From: Cryobacterium flavum
Lineage (GTDB): Bacteria; Actinomycetota; Actinomycetes; Actinomycetales; Microbacteriaceae
Direction: 5' to 3'
Assembly: GCF_900103805.1 (NCBI RefSeq)
Contig: NZ_FNIB01000005.1
Coordinates: forward strand, 248,001 to 312,000
Length of the DNA stretch: 64,000 bases
The position numbers and the translations under genes were made by a program. The notes under the pieces are model-generated. The model was given only the letters and a program-made list of their open reading frames with translations, did no database searches and had not been told where the DNA came from. Positions 27,406-37,738 of this stretch are shown in pieces. Each line of letters opens with the position of its first letter. Positions within the stretch are counted from its first letter, which is position 1.

Positions 27406-27852
27406 GTGAATTGTGTATCCGTGCGCCTCGGTGACCCCGAGGTAGCCCCTCTTCTGCTTGACCTGCACCGCGAATACGAAACGCGCTACGGCGACGGCGA
27501 TTCCGTGCACGACGTCGACGGGGCCGAGTTCGATCCGCCCAGCGGCGGCTTTCTCGTGCTCGTCGACGGCGATGTGACCGTGGCCGGCGGTGGCCTGCGC
27601 CAGTTCAACGCCACGACCGCCGAGGTCAAGCGCATGTGGACCAACCCGAACTACCGCCGCCAGGGTCACGCGAAAACGATTCTGCGCGAGCTCGAATCCC
27701 TCGCCCGAACCCTCGGCTACGAGCGGATGCGCCTGGAAACCGGCTACGCCCAGCCCGAAGCGCTCGCCCTGTACCGCAGCCTCGGTTTCACCGACATCGG
27801 CAACTACGGCATCTACGAGCGCGCCTCCGGCTTCGAACTAGACCTCAACTGA
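27406..27852 (+). CDS. GNAT-family N-acetyltransferase
   Basis: A 148-aa acetyl-CoA-dependent acetyltransferase. The acetyl-CoA-binding motif A is KRMWTNPNYRRQGHAKTILRE, followed by LGYERMRLETGYAQPEALAL and the terminal LYRSLGFTDIGNYG. Substrate unknown. The GTG at 27406 is chosen because it gives the shortest complete domain and lies outside the divergent hadA promoter. Confidence 0.8.
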   Translation: MNCVSVRLGDPEVAPLLLDLHREYETRYGDGDSVHDVDGAEFDPPSGGFLVLVDGDVTVAGGGLRQFNATTAEVKRMWTNPNYRRQGHAKTILRELESLARTLGYERMRLETGYAQPEALALYRSLGFTDIGNYGIYERASGFELDLN

Positions 27853-28019
27853 CAGGTGCAGTGGGCGCCCGGCCCGGTCGAGGCGCGGTACCCATTCACC
27901 GTAACGGCTCCAGTCTTCTGGCCACCGCGAGCCTCCGCAAATTACGGCCACGTCTATTGCACACTGTTACCCCGTTTCGCGGGTGGGAAAGGGCGCCGGG
28001 GAGGTAGCGTTAGAGGGCT

Positions 28020-28643
28020 ATGCAAAACAAATTGACTCCGCACCCCGACCTTCCGATCGACCTTCCGACCGAGGAACGCATCCGCGCCGCCGTCGCGCAC
28101 TACGGCGAGTCCGTCGTCATCGACAATTCCGTGGCACTGTTGCGCGCCAAGAATGCCGGAAAGGACTTTCTGCTCTACGCCGGCGGGCGCCACGCCCTCG
28201 GCATCCTCGAGGGCGCCCCAGCCCTGTACTGGCCCGAGCTGTGGGGCGCTCGCGCGCTGCTGCACGTGTGGGGAGAGTCGGCTGCACCGTACATCGTCGT
28301 CGGGCTGAACAACCAGGCTTGGCGGGTGCGCGAAATGTGCGCCAAGGTCGTGCTGCTGCGCGGCCTGCAGGTCGTCCCCAAGCTCGTGCGCCTCACTACC
28401 GATGAGCACCCCCGGGTGCGCGCGGCGGCCCTGCACGCCCTCGCCGACCAGGGATCCACCGCCAACATCGCCACGATCGAGGTGCGCCTGCGCGACCCCG
28501 ACAAGGAGGTGCGCCGAGCCGCCCAGCAAGCGCGCGATGCAATTCGCACCCGGCTCAAGTTCACCGACGCGGTTCCCGAGACCATCGCGTCTGAAACAAC
28601 AGCGCCCGAAACGAACGCGCGTGCAACGGACGCCGAGGCCTAA
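28020..28643 (+). CDS. HEAT-repeat domain protein
   Basis: A 207-aa helical-repeat protein of unknown role. Residues 75-180 hold consecutive HEAT-type repeats (WRVREMCAKVVLLRGLQVVP, HPRVRAAALHALADQGS, KEVRRAAQQARDAIR). The C-terminal 25 residues are Thr/Glu/Ala-rich and probably disordered. Such proteins act as protein-binding scaffolds. Neighbours give no clue. Confidence 0.75.
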   Translation: MQNKLTPHPDLPIDLPTEERIRAAVAHYGESVVIDNSVALLRAKNAGKDFLLYAGGRHALGILEGAPALYWPELWGARALLHVWGESAAPYIVVGLNNQAWRVREMCAKVVLLRGLQVVPKLVRLTTDEHPRVRAAALHALADQGSTANIATIEVRLRDPDKEVRRAAQQARDAIRTRLKFTDAVPETIASETTAPETNARATDAEA

Positions 28644-28661
28644 GCGAGCCGACCGACCTGC

Positions 28662-29558
28662 CTACGGCCGCCGGAGCAGCGCTCCCTCGTGCCGACAGGT
28701 CGCCGCTGCGGTCAGCATGGCGTCGGCCAGCAGCGACTGCCAGCTGGCGGCATCCTGCGGTACGCCGTCGTGAACGATCGTGCAAACGGATGCTGCCAGC
28801 GTCGCATCCCCGGCACCCATCGTGTCGATGATCGGGCCATCGAGCATGGCGATGGGCACGCTGATCTGGCCTTTATCGGCGAAGGACACCGAGGCGCCGA
28901 GGCGCCCGGCTGTTGCCAGCACCGTGTGTGCGCCGCTCGCAACGAGTCGCAGTCGCAGCTGCTCGAGCGTGCTGTCGTAGAGAAGGTCAGCGTCTTCGTC
29001 GCCGACCTTCACGAGCAGGCTGCGCGCGGCGAGTGCCTCGAAGCTGCGCACGAATCGGGGGCCGTCGTGCAGCATGCCGGCCCGCGGATTGGGGTCGATG
29101 AAGAGGCGTCGTTCCGGGTCACTCACGCAGGCCGCGAATGCCTCGGTCTGCGCGGTGTCGTCGAACGGAAAGCAGCTCACGACGACCAGCTCGGCGCTCT
29201 CGAGGGCCGCGCGCTCCGCCGCACCGAACTCGATGCGGCGTGCCTTCGCTGCCGGGTTGAAGAAATAGCGCGGCTCGCCGTCGGTGCGGTCGGACACGGC
29301 CCGCGACGACCCGAGCGGGCCGGTGGTTGCGATCAGCTGCACGCCGTATTTCTCGAGAAATTCGCGAATCACCGCGCCGTCAGCATCGTCGCCGACCATC
29401 GCGATCAGGGTCGTCGGCAGGCCGAGCACCGCCAGTCCGACCGCGACGTTGAGGGCGGCTCCGCCGGCGAATTCCCGGCTCGCCTCCGAATCACGCAGCA
29501 CGTCGATCAGAGCATCGCCGACGACAACGACGCGGGTTGGAGCGTTCTGTTCAGGCAT
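28662..29558 (-). CDS. PfkB-family carbohydrate kinase (fructokinase-like)
   Basis: A 298-aa sugar kinase. The N-terminal substrate motif is EFAGGAALNVAVGLAVLGLP. The C-terminal PfkB signature is DTMGAGDATLAASVC, with the catalytic Asp in GAGD. The ATG giving MPEQNAP is preferred to an upstream TTG. Fructokinase or ribokinase activity is likely; the exact sugar is not evident from the neighbours. Confidence 0.85.
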   Translation of the reverse strand: MPEQNAPTRVVVVGDALIDVLRDSEASREFAGGAALNVAVGLAVLGLPTTLIAMVGDDADGAVIREFLEKYGVQLIATTGPLGSSRAVSDRTDGEPRYFFNPAAKARRIEFGAAERAALESAELVVVSCFPFDDTAQTEAFAACVSDPERRLFIDPNPRAGMLHDGPRFVRSFEALAARSLLVKVGDEDADLLYDSTLEQLRLRLVASGAHTVLATAGRLGASVSFADKGQISVPIAMLDGPIIDTMGAGDATLAASVCTIVHDGVPQDAASWQSLLADAMLTAAATCRHEGALLRRP

Positions 29559-29682
29559 GGGGTCCAATCTCTGCGAAAGGCGCGAACGATGAGCTCGGTC
29601 GGTGCACTCTAGGCTAGGCCCAGCTCACGGCACGCGCGGCCCCGACCAAGCGGTGCCCGCACAGCAGGTATGGGCACAGCAA

Positions 29683-29720
29683 CGGCCGGCAGCAGGAGTC
29701 CAGTCTCCTGCTGCCGGCCG
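29683..29720 (-). terminator. Strong hairpin terminator after the small hydrophobic gene
   Basis: Perfect 16-bp stem (CGGCCGGCAGCAGGAG / CTCCTGCTGCCGGCCG) with a 6-nt loop, 17 nt after the stop of the 54-aa gene on the minus strand. No long T-tract. Confidence 0.7.
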
Positions 29721-29737
29721 TCAGCGGTTATGCCGGG

Positions 29738-29902
29738 TTAAACGCTCTTGCGCCCCGACATCGATCGCATGAGGAACATGATGACGGCAATGACGGCGAG
29801 CACAATACCGACCCAGAGTAGAAACTGAAGCGACTCCACCAGGCCGCCAGTAATGAGCAGCACGACCGCAATAATGGCCACAATGATGAGCAGCGGATTC
29901 AT
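29738..29902 (-). CDS. 54-aa hydrophobic membrane protein
   Basis: The protein starts MNPLLIIVAIIAVVLLITGG, continues through a second hydrophobic segment FLLWVGIVLAVIAVIMFL and ends MRSMSGRKSV. Two transmembrane helices and a basic C-terminal tail are predicted. Small hydrophobic proteins of this type are widespread in Actinobacteria and have no assigned function. An AAAGG Shine-Dalgarno 8 nt before the ATG and a strong terminator downstream show it is a real monocistronic gene. Confidence 0.8.
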   Translation of the reverse strand: MNPLLIIVAIIAVVLLITGGLVESLQFLLWVGIVLAVIAVIMFLMRSMSGRKSV

Positions 29903-30122
29903 GGTCCAACCTTTCATTCACGCGCGGGAAAATCCCGAGTGCCCAGATACTACCCCCCTCACGGGGCCGCAAGCAGATCCCGCGGGCGGCATCCGCTTCG
30001 TGTCGCGTGGTCCCACCACGACCAAAAGCAGCCACCCGATTACTCTCGTCGTTACCATTGAGCAATCCGCACGCTCGGGGCTGGATGCTTTCGCTCCCGG
30101 CTGCCGCCCTGTCTGGAGCCCG

Positions 30123-31037
30123 ATGCGACACTTCACCCTCACCCAGTTGCGGTACTTCGCCGTCGTGGCCGAGCTGCAGAGCATGACCCAGGCCGCCGCC
30201 CGATTACTGGTGAGCCAGTCCGCCGTCTCTACGGCGATGGCGCAGCTGGAGCGCACCCTCGGCGCCCAACTGTTCCTGCGCAACCCGTCGATGGGGCTCA
30301 GGCTCACCCCGACCGGGCGCAAGTTCGCGCTCGACCTGAAGGGGTTCCTCGACCACGCCGATTCCCTGTTTGAATCGGCCTACGGAACGGCCGAAACGCT
30401 CATCGGCGAGCTGACCGTCGGGGTGTTCTCACCGCTGGCTTCGTTTCGGCTGCCGGCCATTCTCAAGGCGTTCGAGGCCACCCATCCCGGCGTCGACGTG
30501 ACTTTTCTGGAGGCCGACCTCGCCTCGCTGCAGACGGCGCTCCGCGAGGGGCGATGCGACCTCGCGTTGATGTACGGGCACGGACTCGGCGCCGGGTTTT
30601 CCAGCCAGGTGCTCGAACGTGTTCCTCCGCACGTTATTGTTCCCGCGGGCCACTGGGCCGCGAATATCCCCGGCCAGGAGGTTGCCCTGCGCGACCTTGC
30701 CGGAGAGCCGCTCATACTGCTCGACCTGCCGCACAGCCGGGAGTACTACGAGAGTCTGTTCGCCCTGGCCGGGGTGGCACCCAACGTGCGCCACCGGTTC
30801 GCCGGCTATGAAACTGTGCGGTCGTTCGTGGCCCAGGGCCACGGCTATGCCCTGCTCAACCAGCGGGTCTACAACGACGTGCCGTATTCTGGCGGTCGGG
30901 TCGTCCCCCTGCGCCTGGTTGACGAATTTCCGCCGAGCGAGGTCATGCTCGTGCGGCTGAGCACCGCGCTGCCGACCCGCCGAGCGCTGGCCTTCGAAGA
31001 TACCTGCCGACGCTTGTATGGGGCGGCGCACCCCTGA
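30123..31037 (+). CDS. LysR-family transcriptional regulator
   Basis: A 304-aa regulator with the N-terminal helix-turn-helix LRYFAVVAELQSMTQAAARLLVSQSAVS (in two segments) and a C-terminal periplasmic-binding-like effector domain (about residues 90-295). It lies upstream of a MHS transporter, an N-carbamoyl hydrolase and an amidase on the same strand and probably activates them. The ATG giving MRHFTLTQLR starts exactly at the DNA-binding domain. Confidence 0.88.
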   Translation: MRHFTLTQLRYFAVVAELQSMTQAAARLLVSQSAVSTAMAQLERTLGAQLFLRNPSMGLRLTPTGRKFALDLKGFLDHADSLFESAYGTAETLIGELTVGVFSPLASFRLPAILKAFEATHPGVDVTFLEADLASLQTALREGRCDLALMYGHGLGAGFSSQVLERVPPHVIVPAGHWAANIPGQEVALRDLAGEPLILLDLPHSREYYESLFALAGVAPNVRHRFAGYETVRSFVAQGHGYALLNQRVYNDVPYSGGRVVPLRLVDEFPPSEVMLVRLSTALPTRRALAFEDTCRRLYGAAHP

Positions 31038-31184
31038 CCCATCACCAAAATCGATGCGCTCGGCCATGAGAATCAATTGGACACGGGTGTTTCGCAGCGC
31101 GCAAGCTTGACCAGAATCGGCCGCGCACTCCCGGCAGCGCTCGTCTTTGACCGGGATCCCGGCTGCAGTGATCAAGGAGGATCA

Positions 31185-31247
31185 GTGTTCGAGCAGATAA
31201 TTCACGTGTCGTCCCGGTTACAGACCAACGGATGCGCCGCAATATGA
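31185..31247 (+). CDS. Candidate leader peptide 1 of the transporter operon (20 aa)
   Basis: A GTG start 4 nt after a perfect AAGGAGG (31174-31180) opens a 20-codon frame beginning MFEQIIHVSS. Its TGA overlaps the next ATG (ATGA). The strong Shine-Dalgarno has no other target. A CCGGGATCCCGG palindrome (31151-31162) lies just upstream. Coding status is inferred from the signals alone. Confidence 0.4.
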   Translation: MFEQIIHVSSRLQTNGCAAI

Positions 31248-31333
31248 CCGACACACGGCTCGCCAAGAGTTCACCGGCCAGAAACGCAGCGGCGAGCGCC
31301 GGAATCATCGCGATCGTACGGTGGGTGTCGTGA
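31244..31333 (+). CDS. Candidate leader peptide 2 of the transporter operon (29 aa)
   Basis: It starts at the ATG in ATGA shared with leader 1, reads MTDTRLAKSSPARNAAASAG, and ends with a TGA that overlaps the transporter GTG (GTGA). It could be a coupling ORF passing ribosomes from the strong Shine-Dalgarno to the transporter start, which lacks one of its own. Confidence 0.35.
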   Translation: MTDTRLAKSSPARNAAASAGIIAIVRWVS

Positions 31334-32661
31334 CCACGACCGCAGCCACCGCCCCGATCAGTCCGCCAGCCGAGACCGCTCCCCCGAAGAAGTTGACCGG
31401 CCTGCAGAAACGCGTCCTACTCGGCGGCAGCATCGGCCAATTCATCGAGTTCTACGACTTCACCCTGTACGGATTGACGGCCGTGATCTTCTCCCAGCTG
31501 TTCTTTCCGAGCACGAACCCGATCCTCGCCCTGCTGGCCACCTTCGCCACCTTCGGTGTCGCGTTTGTCGTGCGCCCGCTCGGCGGCTTGTTCTTCGGCT
31601 CCCTCGGCGACAAGATCGGGCGGCGCAAGGTGCTCGCCATCACCCTGCTCGCCATCGGCACCGCGACCGCCTGCATGGGGTTGCTCCCCACTTTTCACCA
31701 GATCGGCTTCTGGGCCCCCGCGCTTCTGCTGCTCCTGCGCCTCGTGCAGGGTTTCTCGGCCGGCGGCGAATCGGTCGGCGCCCCCTCCTTCGTGTTCGAA
31801 CACGCCCCGATCGGCCGCCGCGGTCTCTGGCTGAACATCACCATCGCGGCGACCGCGCTGCCGTCGGTGTTCGCCGGCACGATGATCCTCATCCTCAGCC
31901 AGAGCATGTCCGACGACTCGTTCACCGCCTGGGGTTGGCGCCTGCCGTTCCTGATCGCCCTGCCCCTGGCCCTGTTCGGCGTCTGGATTCGCAGCAAGAC
32001 CAGCGAGAGCAAGTCGTTCACCGACGCCCAGGCAACAAAGACCAAGGAGTTCAGCCCGGTCAAGGAGACCTTCCGAGAGAACAAGTTGCGCATGGTGCAG
32101 GTCATCTTCGTAATGGGCCTGACCGCGATGGGTTTCTACTTTCTCTCGGCCTACTTCGTGGCATACGTACAGACCACCGGAAACCTCAGCCGCGAACAGT
32201 CCCTGCTGGCCAACGCGGCCGCCCTCGCCCTGTACGCCGTGCTGCTGCCAATCGGCGGGCGCATTGGCGACAAGGTCGGGCGTAAGCCGATGCTCATCGC
32301 CGGGTCGGCCGCGATCGCGGTGCTGGCCATCCCGAGCTTCATGCTCGTCACGAGCGGCAGCCTGCCGCTCGCTCTGCTCGGCCAGATGCTGTTCGTGATC
32401 CCCCTGTGCATCTACGGCGGCGGCTGCTACACCTTCTTCGTCGAGATCTTCACGACCAGAACCCGCTTCACGAGCGCTGCCGTGAGCTACAACCTCGGCT
32501 ACGCCATCTTCGGCGGCACCGCGCCGCTCGTCGGCACCGCCCTCGTCGCCAGCTCGGGCGTTTCGTTCGCCCCGGGCTTCTACATGGCCGGCGCGGCCGC
32601 GATCGTGCTCCTGCTTGTGACCCTCACCAAGGTGCCCGAGACGCGGGGGCGTCTGGGCTGA
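31330..32661 (+). CDS. MFS transporter, metabolite:H+ symporter (MHS) family
   Basis: A 443-aa 12-helix transporter. MHS-family signatures are GQFIEFYDFTLYGLTA in helix 1, the loop 2-3 motif GSLGDKIGRRKVLAI, and LVQGFSAGGESVGAPSF in helix 4. The second loop motif is GGRIGDKVGRKPMLI. Family members import organic acids, proline, betaine or aromatic acids with protons. The two hydrolases downstream suggest an N-carbamoyl amino acid, ureido or amide substrate. The GTG at 31330 overlaps a leader ORF; GTG 31321 is an alternative. Confidence 0.88.
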   Translation: MTTTAATAPISPPAETAPPKKLTGLQKRVLLGGSIGQFIEFYDFTLYGLTAVIFSQLFFPSTNPILALLATFATFGVAFVVRPLGGLFFGSLGDKIGRRKVLAITLLAIGTATACMGLLPTFHQIGFWAPALLLLLRLVQGFSAGGESVGAPSFVFEHAPIGRRGLWLNITIAATALPSVFAGTMILILSQSMSDDSFTAWGWRLPFLIALPLALFGVWIRSKTSESKSFTDAQATKTKEFSPVKETFRENKLRMVQVIFVMGLTAMGFYFLSAYFVAYVQTTGNLSREQSLLANAAALALYAVLLPIGGRIGDKVGRKPMLIAGSAAIAVLAIPSFMLVTSGSLPLALLGQMLFVIPLCIYGGGCYTFFVEIFTTRTRFTSAAVSYNLGYAIFGGTAPLVGTALVASSGVSFAPGFYMAGAAAIVLLLVTLTKVPETRGRLG

Positions 32662-32711
32662 GCGTTTGCAGCATCCGTTCACGCATTACTCGCCCAATAA
32701 AAGGAGTCCAT

Positions 32712-34001
32712 ATGTCATCTGCTGACTTTCTCACCGACTTTCACCACGTTGCCACCATCGGGGCCACGCCCCGCAACGGCGTCGACCGTCAGGCGGCCAC
32801 CGCCGAAGACGCGCAGAGCCGCGCCTGGTTCGCGAATTGGGTGACCGACGCCGGCTACACCCTGCGCGTCGACGGTATCGGCAACATGTTCGGGCTGATC
32901 GAGTGGACGCCAGGCGCCCCCTACGTGCTCGTCGGTTCACACCTCGACAGCCAGCCGCTCGGCGGGCGCTTCGATGGCGCTTACGGCGTGCTCGCCGCAT
33001 TGCACGCGGCCCGCAACGTCGACGAGCTGGTGCAGGCGAGCGGTACCGTGCCGCCGTTCAACCTCGCCGTCGTGAACTGGTTCAACGAAGAGGGCGGCCG
33101 TTTCGCTCCGAGCGTCATGGGCAGCAGCGTCTTTGTCGGCCTGTTCGATCAGGAGCAGATGCTGGACGTGACCGACCTGGCCGGCGTGACCGCCCGCGCC
33201 GCCCTGGCCGAAATCGGCTATCTCGGCACCGACCCGCGCCCGGTCACGGTGAGCTACGCCGAGATCCACATCGAGCAGGGTCGCATCCTCGAGCGCGAGC
33301 AGATCGCGATCGGCGTCGTCGACCGCAGCTGGTACACCCAGAAACTCGACATCGAGGTGCTCGGAGAGCAGTCCCACACCGGGGCGACCGCCATGGCCGA
33401 CCGGCACGACGCCCTCGTGGCCGCCGCCAAGATCATTCTCATGGTGCGCGAGGTCACCAGCGACTTCGCCGACGAGGCCATCGTGTCGTCCGTCGGGCAG
33501 CTAACCCTCGAACCCAACTCCCCCATCGTGGTCGCCCGCCGGGTACGCCTGGTCGCCGACCTGCGGAGCGGCGACCCACAGATCGTGCAGGCGGCCCGCG
33601 CCACCCTGCTCGAGAAGATCGCGGCGCTCGCGATCGAGCACGAGATCAAGATCAACGTGACCGACTTCGATGTTCGTCCGATCAGGTATTTTCCTGAAGG
33701 AGGCCTCCAGCTGGCCGAAGCGGCCGCCGCGCGCGCCGGGCTGTCCACCCGCCGAATCCAGACCATGGCCGGCCACGACTCGGTCGCGATGAACACCATT
33801 GTGCCCTCGATCATGCTGTTCATTCCGAGCGTCGACGGTGTCTCGCACTGCGAACGCGAATTCACCACGGATGCCGACATGGTCGCCGGGCTCGCGCTGC
33901 TCACCGAGGTGACCACGGCTCTGGTCAGCGGGGCGCTGGTCGACGGGGCTTTGGTCGATCCGGCCGAGGCTCCCGCACTGGCCTCTACGGCCCGGGCGTA
34001 G
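32712..34001 (+). CDS. M20-family N-carbamoyl-L-amino-acid hydrolase / ureidase
   Basis: A 429-aa metal-dependent hydrolase of the HyuC/AmaB/allantoate amidohydrolase type. Metal-binding segments are GSHLDSQPLGGRFDGAYG, NWFNEEGGRF, HIEQGRILE and AGHDSVAMN. The dimerisation domain starts near GEQSHTGATAM. AAGGAG lies 5 nt before the ATG. Genetic context (importer, amidase) fits release of amino acids from carbamoyl, ureido or hydantoin-derived compounds. Which one cannot be read from the sequence. Confidence 0.88.
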   Translation: MSSADFLTDFHHVATIGATPRNGVDRQAATAEDAQSRAWFANWVTDAGYTLRVDGIGNMFGLIEWTPGAPYVLVGSHLDSQPLGGRFDGAYGVLAALHAARNVDELVQASGTVPPFNLAVVNWFNEEGGRFAPSVMGSSVFVGLFDQEQMLDVTDLAGVTARAALAEIGYLGTDPRPVTVSYAEIHIEQGRILEREQIAIGVVDRSWYTQKLDIEVLGEQSHTGATAMADRHDALVAAAKIILMVREVTSDFADEAIVSSVGQLTLEPNSPIVVARRVRLVADLRSGDPQIVQAARATLLEKIAALAIEHEIKINVTDFDVRPIRYFPEGGLQLAEAAAARAGLSTRRIQTMAGHDSVAMNTIVPSIMLFIPSVDGVSHCEREFTTDADMVAGLALLTEVTTALVSGALVDGALVDPAEAPALASTARA

Positions 34002-34066
34002 TCGGGCCGGGCGTGATCAGCCGCACCGAACCCGCTCCCACCGAGTCGAGCGCTACCACCACCAGC

Positions 34067-35485
34067 ATGACCGACCTGGCCTATCTGGGCGCAACCGAGG
34101 CGCTCGGCCTGTTCCGGTCGCGCGACTTGTCACCGGTGGAGCTGCTCGAGGCCGTGCTGCAGCGTATCGACGCGGTCAACCCGCGCGTCAACGCGCTCAC
34201 CGAACAGCTGACCGATGAGGCCCGAATCGCGGCCCGCGACGCCGAGCGGCAGTACCGGTCCGGCGGTCAGCTCGCCCCGCTGCTCGGGCTGCCGGTCGCG
34301 GCGAAGGAGAAGCATTCCCTCGCCGGGCACGTGCTGAGCAACGGGCTCGTCGCCCAGCGTGACGTGGTTGCGAGCGCGGATCATCCGGTGATCAGCCGCA
34401 TACGCTCGGCCGGCGGCATCGTGCATGCGCGCACCACGACGCCTGAATTCTGCTGCGCCACGGTGACGCACTCCCCGCTCTGGGGGGTCACGCGCAATCC
34501 GTTCAACCACGAGCTCTCTCCCGGCGGCTCCTCGGGCGGATCCGGCGTCGCCCTTGCGGCGGGGTTTGCGCCGCTCGCCACCGCCTCGGACATCGCCGGA
34601 TCGACCCGGCTGCCAGCGGCCTTCACCGGCACCGTCGGGTTCAAAGCACCCTACGGTCGCATTCCGGGCGTCGCGCCGCTGTCGGCCGACCACTATCGCG
34701 GCGACGGGCCGATGGCCCGCACGGTAGCGGATGCCGCCCTGCTCGCCAACGTGATGGCCGGCCAGCACCCAGGTGACCATGCCTCGCTCGCCGCCGCTGC
34801 GCCGCTGCCGAGGATGTGGCCCGCGGTCGCGGGCCTGCGCATCGCCCTATGCATTCGCCTCGGCGACTACCTGGTCGATCCCGACGTAGAGGCCAACACC
34901 CGCGCCGTGGCTGCGGCCTTGCAGAGCGCCGGCGCGATCGTCGACGAGGTCGAACTGCCCTGGACCACGGCCGAAATTCACCGAGTGTCCTTCACCCACT
35001 TCGGCCATATTCTGGGCCCAGCGATGGAGGACGAGACCCGTGGCGCCGAGAGAGCCCTCGCCGCCTACACGGTGCAGTTCATGACGGATGCCCGGGCTGC
35101 GGCCGCCGATACCCGCTTTCTTGACGGTCTCTCCGCTGAAACCCGCATGCAGGGCGAACTAGCCGCGGCGATGACCGGGTTCGACGCCCTGATCTGCCCG
35201 ACCTCGGCCGTCGCCGCGCTCACGGCCGAGGGTCATTATCTTGACGGCATCACGGCCGGCGGCGAGCGCCTTGAACACTACTGGCAGGGCCACATGACGG
35301 TGCCGTTCAATATCGCGAACCGGTGCCCGGTGCTCGCGGTGCCGAGCGGCCTGGCCGACTGCGGCATCCCCACCGGGGTGCAGATCGTCGGGCATCCGTT
35401 TGATGACGGCACGGTCTTTCGCGTCGGCGCCGCCGTCGAACAGGTGCGCCCGTGGGCGCATCGCTACGCACTCATCGGCGGCTGA
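34067..35485 (+). CDS. Amidase (amidase-signature family)
   Basis: A 472-aa hydrolase. The Ser-cisSer-Lys triad region is visible: KEKHSLAG (Lys), then SPGGSSGGSGVALAAG and ASDIAGSTRLPAAF with the nucleophile serine in GST. The length fits the family. It follows the M20 hydrolase by about 65 bp and is probably co-transcribed. Acts on a small amide; GatA is unlikely because gatB and gatC are absent. The ATG giving MTDLAYLG is preferred; a GTG at 34013 would add 18 residues. Confidence 0.85.
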   Translation: MTDLAYLGATEALGLFRSRDLSPVELLEAVLQRIDAVNPRVNALTEQLTDEARIAARDAERQYRSGGQLAPLLGLPVAAKEKHSLAGHVLSNGLVAQRDVVASADHPVISRIRSAGGIVHARTTTPEFCCATVTHSPLWGVTRNPFNHELSPGGSSGGSGVALAAGFAPLATASDIAGSTRLPAAFTGTVGFKAPYGRIPGVAPLSADHYRGDGPMARTVADAALLANVMAGQHPGDHASLAAAAPLPRMWPAVAGLRIALCIRLGDYLVDPDVEANTRAVAAALQSAGAIVDEVELPWTTAEIHRVSFTHFGHILGPAMEDETRGAERALAAYTVQFMTDARAAAADTRFLDGLSAETRMQGELAAAMTGFDALICPTSAVAALTAEGHYLDGITAGGERLEHYWQGHMTVPFNIANRCPVLAVPSGLADCGIPTGVQIVGHPFDDGTVFRVGAAVEQVRPWAHRYALIGG

Positions 35486-35492
35486 TGCTCGT

Positions 35493-35552
35493 GGCACGTG
35501 TTTGAGAAGACGGCCCCGGTTCAAACCAGTGCCACGTTCTCAAACACGTGCC
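35493..35552. terminator. 16-bp inverted repeat between convergent genes, with competing inner pairing
   Basis: GGCACGTGTTTGAGAA and TTCTCAAACACGTGCC form a perfect stem around a 28-nt loop between the amidase and moeB stops. GTGGCAC at the 5' edge can instead pair with GTGCCAC inside the loop (35529-35535). It is probably a bidirectional terminator, although T-tracts are lacking. Confidence 0.5.
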
Positions 35553-35568
35553 GCGAGGCCCGGCTCGC

Positions 35569-37734
<2,166 letters not shown>

Positions 37735-37738
<4 letters not shown>

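Noticed and set aside
31417-32682. A 421-codon minus-strand frame opposite the MHS transporter
   Set aside because: It is rich in Gly, Glu, Arg and His with no motif; the plus-strand transporter has clear family signatures over the same DNA.
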